Assembly: GCA_003565095.1 (NCBI GenBank)
Contig: PXDI01000231.1
Location: 1-8,907 of the forward strand
DNA length: 8,907 nucleotides
Origin: PVC group bacterium
GTDB taxonomy: Bacteria; Verrucomicrobiota; Kiritimatiellia; UBA8416; PXDI01
Reading direction: 5' to 3'
In this document: piece by piece, positions 6,739 through 8,907 of the stretch
Position numbering within the stretch: position 1 is the first letter of the stretch
Layout: every line of letters starts with the position of its first letter
Program-made: the position numbers and the translations under genes
Notes under the pieces: generated by a model
The model's database searches: none
Seen by the model: only the letters and a program-made list of their open reading frames with translations
What the model was told of the DNA's origin: nothing

Positions 6739-6745
6739 TGGCGGC

Positions 6746-7333
6746 ATGCCTAGAAAGATCGACATTGCCGCAAAACTGGATAAGTTACGCGCCTTTTTCC
6801 GGCGCGAAGGACGCGCACCCTCTTATTCCGAAATGGCGGATTTATTCGGCTACGCATCAAAAAATGCGGTTTACGGACCGGTTAACCACCTGATTGCACT
6901 GGGATATCTGCGCCGCGGCAGCGGTGGGCGGCTGGTTTTTACCGGCAAAATTACCGCCGGAATTGCCGCCCTCGGCTCAATTCAGGCCGGCTTCCCCTCC
7001 CCTGCCGAAGAGGAACTGCTCGATACCATCAGTCTGGATGAATTTCTGGTCCGCCGCCCGGAAGCCACCTACCTACTGACCGTTTCAGGGGACTCAATGC
7101 AGGATGCCGGCATTCATGCCGGAGATCTGGTTCTGGTTGAAAAAGGTGTCACACCCAAAAAGAATGACATTATCATTGCCCAGGTTGACGGCGAATGGAC
7201 CATGAAATACTTCGGCCGCGACCGGCAGGGCGTTTTCCTTGATCCGGCTAATGATAAATACAGCCGCATCCGTCCGCACAACTCATTGAAAATCGGCGGC
7301 ATCGTACGTGCCGTCATCCGCAGATATGAATGA
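6746..7333 (+). CDS. lexA: LexA-type SOS repressor with UmuD-like autoproteolytic domain
   Basis: 195-aa repressor. Residues 1-66 form a winged helix like the LexA DNA-binding domain (APSYSEMADLFGY recognition region, then NHLIALGYLRR and a GGRLVF wing). Residues 76-195 are an S24 self-cleaving domain: probable cleavage site Ala81-Gly82 in QAGFPSP, nucleophile Ser117 in SGDSM and general base Lys154 in WTMKYF. The Ser-Lys gap of 37 equals that of E. coli LexA and UmuD. The cleavage-to-Ser gap of 36 and the block QAGFPSPA resemble UmuD (QCGFPSPA) more than LexA. RecA-stimulated cleavage would lift repression and leave a UmuD'-like fragment. The longer open frame upstream runs through msrBA; ATG 6746 is chosen because the winged helix begins there and the operator lies just before it. 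No Shine-Dalgarno sequence is visible, and the mRNA may be leaderless. The stop overlaps the polymerase start, so the two are co-expressed. Full-length LexA is usually about 200 aa. Confidence 0.9.
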   Translation: MPRKIDIAAKLDKLRAFFRREGRAPSYSEMADLFGYASKNAVYGPVNHLIALGYLRRGSGGRLVFTGKITAGIAALGSIQAGFPSPAEEELLDTISLDEFLVRRPEATYLLTVSGDSMQDAGIHAGDLVLVEKGVTPKKNDIIIAQVDGEWTMKYFGRDRQGVFLDPANDKYSRIRPHNSLKIGGIVRAVIRRYE

Positions 7334-8630
7334 GCCGCTGATGCTCTCCGGCTTCCCGCGCGCCGTCATGCATGTGGATGGCGACGCCTTTTTTACTTCG
7401 GTTGAACAGGCGCTGCATCCGGATTTGCGCGGCAAACCGGTTGTCAGCGGCAAGGAGCGCGGCATTATCGCCTGCGCTTCATACGAAGCCAAAGCCATCG
7501 GCATAAAACGCGGAATCAGCCTGCATGAAGCCCGCCGCATCTGCCCGGAATTGATTATTCTGCCGAGTGATTACGAAAGCTACAGCCTGTTTTCAAAACG
7601 CATGTTCGAGATCATGCGCCGCTATACGCCTGAAGTAGAGGAATATTCAATAGACGAAGGATTTGCCGACATTAGCGGTATGCGCAGTGTTTTCCGCTGT
7701 TCATACCGGGAAATTGCCGCACAACTCCAGCGGACCATCCACGCGGAACTTGACCTGACTGTCTCAATCGGATTGAGCATCACCAAGAGCCTCGCAAAAA
7801 TCGCTTCCGATTTCCGCAAACCTAACGGCATTACCGCGGTGGAAGGCCGATATCTTCATCTGTTTTTGCCGCGCATCCCCCTGGAGGATGTCTGGGGCTT
7901 GGGACCTAACCGGGTGCGGCTGCTGCAAAAATACGGATTACGAAACGCGTGGGACTATGTATCAAAACCGCTGCCATGGATAAAAAAGCTGCTGCATAAG
8001 CCCGGCGTTGAAATCTGGCATGAACTGCGCGGAACGCCGGTTTATCCCGTGGCAACGGCGGCATACAAACCGCAGGCATCCATCAGCAAATGCAAAACCT
8101 TTTCCGCACCGTCGGACAATCGCGACTTCATTTATGCAAAACTGATACGTAATCTCGAATCGGCTTTTATAAAACTGCGGAGGCACCAGCTTTGCGCTGC
8201 CGATATCATCATCGCCCTGCGCACGAAGGATTATCATGAAACCGGCCGGCAGGCGCGGCTGAACCGTAGCGTCAATAACCCTGCCGAAGTAATTCCGCTT
8301 GTCCGCGCAATGTTCAGCAGCCTGCACACTCCCGGCAAAATCTACCGTTCAACGACCATCATACTGGGAGGCTTGAAGGAAGACCGCAACCGCCAATATG
8401 AGCTGTTTGAGGAGCCGCTGCGCATTGAGCAAATGCACGCCCTGTATCAAGCCGGCGACCGGCTGCAGAAACGCTTCGGCAAACATTGCGTCTTTCTGGG
8501 CTGCGGACTTGATCTGCAAACCGCACCGCCAAATGCACGTGATGAACCCTGCTGGCGCAAACAGCATCTGCTCAAGGGCGAAAATACGCGCAAACGCGTA
8601 CACCTGCCAATGCTGGATATGATTGTCTGA
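7326..8630 (+). CDS. Y-family translesion DNA polymerase (DinB/UmuC type)
   Basis: 434-aa error-prone polymerase that copies past DNA lesions. Palm/finger motifs: HVDGDAFFTSVEQ (16-28, first metal Asp18) and YSIDEGFADISG (107-118, catalytic Asp110/Glu111). SLAKIASDFRKPNG (155-168) is DinB-like, followed by a helix-hairpin-helix segment VWGLGPNRVRLLQKYGL (189-205). WHELRGTPVY (231-240) and the following little-finger region resemble UmuC. RQYELFEEP contains a beta-clamp-like motif QYELF (357-361), followed by ~70 residues resembling the UmuC tail (RLQKRFGKHC). ATG 7326 overlaps the lexA stop by 8 nt (ATGAATGA); GTG 7308 and ATG 7341 are alternatives, none with a clear SD. Operon linkage to lexA implies SOS induction. 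Mixed DinB and UmuC features leave the subfamily open, so no symbol is given. Family membership is certain. Confidence 0.93.
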   Translation: MNEPLMLSGFPRAVMHVDGDAFFTSVEQALHPDLRGKPVVSGKERGIIACASYEAKAIGIKRGISLHEARRICPELIILPSDYESYSLFSKRMFEIMRRYTPEVEEYSIDEGFADISGMRSVFRCSYREIAAQLQRTIHAELDLTVSIGLSITKSLAKIASDFRKPNGITAVEGRYLHLFLPRIPLEDVWGLGPNRVRLLQKYGLRNAWDYVSKPLPWIKKLLHKPGVEIWHELRGTPVYPVATAAYKPQASISKCKTFSAPSDNRDFIYAKLIRNLESAFIKLRRHQLCAADIIIALRTKDYHETGRQARLNRSVNNPAEVIPLVRAMFSSLHTPGKIYRSTTIILGGLKEDRNRQYELFEEPLRIEQMHALYQAGDRLQKRFGKHCVFLGCGLDLQTAPPNARDEPCWRKQHLLKGENTRKRVHLPMLDMIV

Positions 8631-8631
8631 A

Positions 8632-8644
8632 CGGGACTATCCCG
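8632..8644. other. Small hairpin just after the polymerase stop
   Basis: CGGGA-CTA-TCCCG, a 5-bp stem with a 3-nt loop, starts 2 bases after the polymerase stop codon. There is no following T-tract, so it is not a canonical terminator. It could stabilise the mRNA 3' end or be chance. The stretch 8645-8717 beyond it holds no gene I can support. Confidence 0.3.
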
Positions 8645-8717
8645 AATGGCGCTAGTTTAAGCACATTTGGTGGCTACTCATTGAATCGGCTCTCACAACT
8701 CATGGGGTCTCTCTCTG

Positions 8718-8753
8718 CCGTCCGCTGACCTTGGTCGGCGGACGGAAAAATCG
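8718..8753 (+). repeat. REP-like palindromic repeat, copy 1
   Basis: A nearly perfect 28-bp palindrome (8718-8745): 13 pairs around a TT centre, outer arms CCGTCCGC / GCGGACGG, core TGACC-TT-GGTCG with one T-G wobble at 8726/8737. It is followed by AAAAATCG. The same palindrome plus the same AAAAATCG tail occurs inverted at 8874-8907, and half of it at 655-668. Confidence 0.7.
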
Positions 8754-8784
8754 GTTCCAGCAAGATCAGTAAATGAACAAACTT

Positions 8785-8850
8785 GAGCCCGGATTGAGCA
8801 AATCAAGCAGTTTCCCTCAATACTTGCTCGATGTGGGCTCTTTTATTTTT
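8785..8850 (+). terminator. Terminator-like hairpin between the two inverted repeats
   Basis: Left arm GAGCCCGGATTGAGCAA (8785-8801) pairs with right arm TTGCTCGATGTGGGCTC (8824-8840), 14 of 17 positions complementary with a perfect 6-bp base (GAGCCC/GGGCTC), and is followed at once by TTTTATTTTT (8841-8850). The loop is 22 nt. It lies 155 bases after the polymerase stop and could end the lexA operon transcript, or be the 3' end of a small RNA. The mismatches in the stem make it weaker than the glnN terminator. Confidence 0.55.
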
Positions 8851-8873
8851 GCGCTTTGTTGTTTTCTTTCTCT

Positions 8874-8907
8874 CGATTTTTCCGCTCGCCGACCAAGGTC
8901 AGCGAGC
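8874..8907 (-). repeat. REP-like palindromic repeat, copy 2 (inverted, runs to window edge)
   Basis: On the minus strand this reads GCTCGCTGACC-TT-GGTCGGCGAGC followed by GGAAAAATCG, matching copy 1 over the core and the tail. Two stem pairs differ from copy 1, and both are compensated (C-G to T-A and T-A to C-G). The T-G wobble is at the same place. The window ends at the outer edge of the stem, so the element may extend further. Inner edges of the two copies are 120 bp apart. Confidence 0.68.

Noticed and set aside
6476..6745. N-terminal extension of the lexA frame into msrBA
   Set aside because: The extra ~90 residues overlap the MsrA coding sequence in another frame and lie upstream of the operator; the repressor fold begins at ATG 6746.
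7308..7325. GTG 7308 as start of the polymerase
   Set aside because: It adds six residues (MPSSAD) inside the lexA coding end; the ATGAATGA stop/start overlap at 7326 is the more usual coupling arrangement. It is not excluded.
8645..8717. Possible insertion-sequence end after the polymerase gene
   Set aside because: The stretch looks unlike coding DNA and sits beside the repeats, but no transposase, matched terminal repeat or target duplication can be shown within the window.

Overview
The window reads as a compact bacterial chromosomal segment with every recognisable gene on the + strand. From left to right: the 3' end of a carboxynorspermidine decarboxylase gene (nspC); a 357-bp regulatory and repeat-bearing gap; a type III glutamine synthetase (glnN) closed by a strong intrinsic terminator; a three-gene sugar-acid operon (small and large subunits of a UxaA-type hydro-lyase, then a KdgT-type 2-keto-3-deoxygluconate permease); a fused MsrB-MsrA methionine sulfoxide reductase with a hydrophobic N-terminus; and a two-gene SOS cassette (LexA-type repressor plus Y-family DNA polymerase). 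The last 277 bp carry inverted palindromic repeats and a terminator-like hairpin.

The organism is probably Gram-negative and not a classical enterobacterium. NspC-route polyamine synthesis, GSIII, a split UxaA dehydratase and an MsrBA fusion are a combination I associate with the PVC group (Lentisphaerota, Kiritimatiellota, Verrucomicrobiota) and with some Bacteroidota or spirochaetes. The LexA operator is of the GAAC-N4-GTTC type, not the CTGT-N8-ACAG type of Escherichia coli. The phylum is inferred from gene content only and is of low certainty. There is no rRNA, tRNA, CRISPR array or intact transposase gene.

Functionally, glnN has a good sigma-54 (-24/-12) promoter match, which fits nitrogen-controlled glutamine synthesis. 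The dehydratase genes and the permease are tightly spaced and should form one catabolic unit around 2-keto-3-deoxygluconate. MsrBA repairs both methionine sulfoxide epimers, possibly outside the cytoplasm.

The most interesting unit is 6703-8630. A LexA-like repressor whose C-terminal half resembles UmuD more than LexA is preceded by a perfect 16-bp palindromic operator lying between the probable -35 and -10 elements. Its stop codon overlaps the start of a Y-family polymerase gene by 8 nt. This suggests a self-contained cassette in which one autoproteolytic protein is both the SOS repressor and, after cleavage, a candidate UmuD'-like polymerase partner. The second notable signal is a REP/BIME-like inverted pair of palindromes at 8718-8907, with compensatory base-pair changes between the copies and a half copy at about 655.
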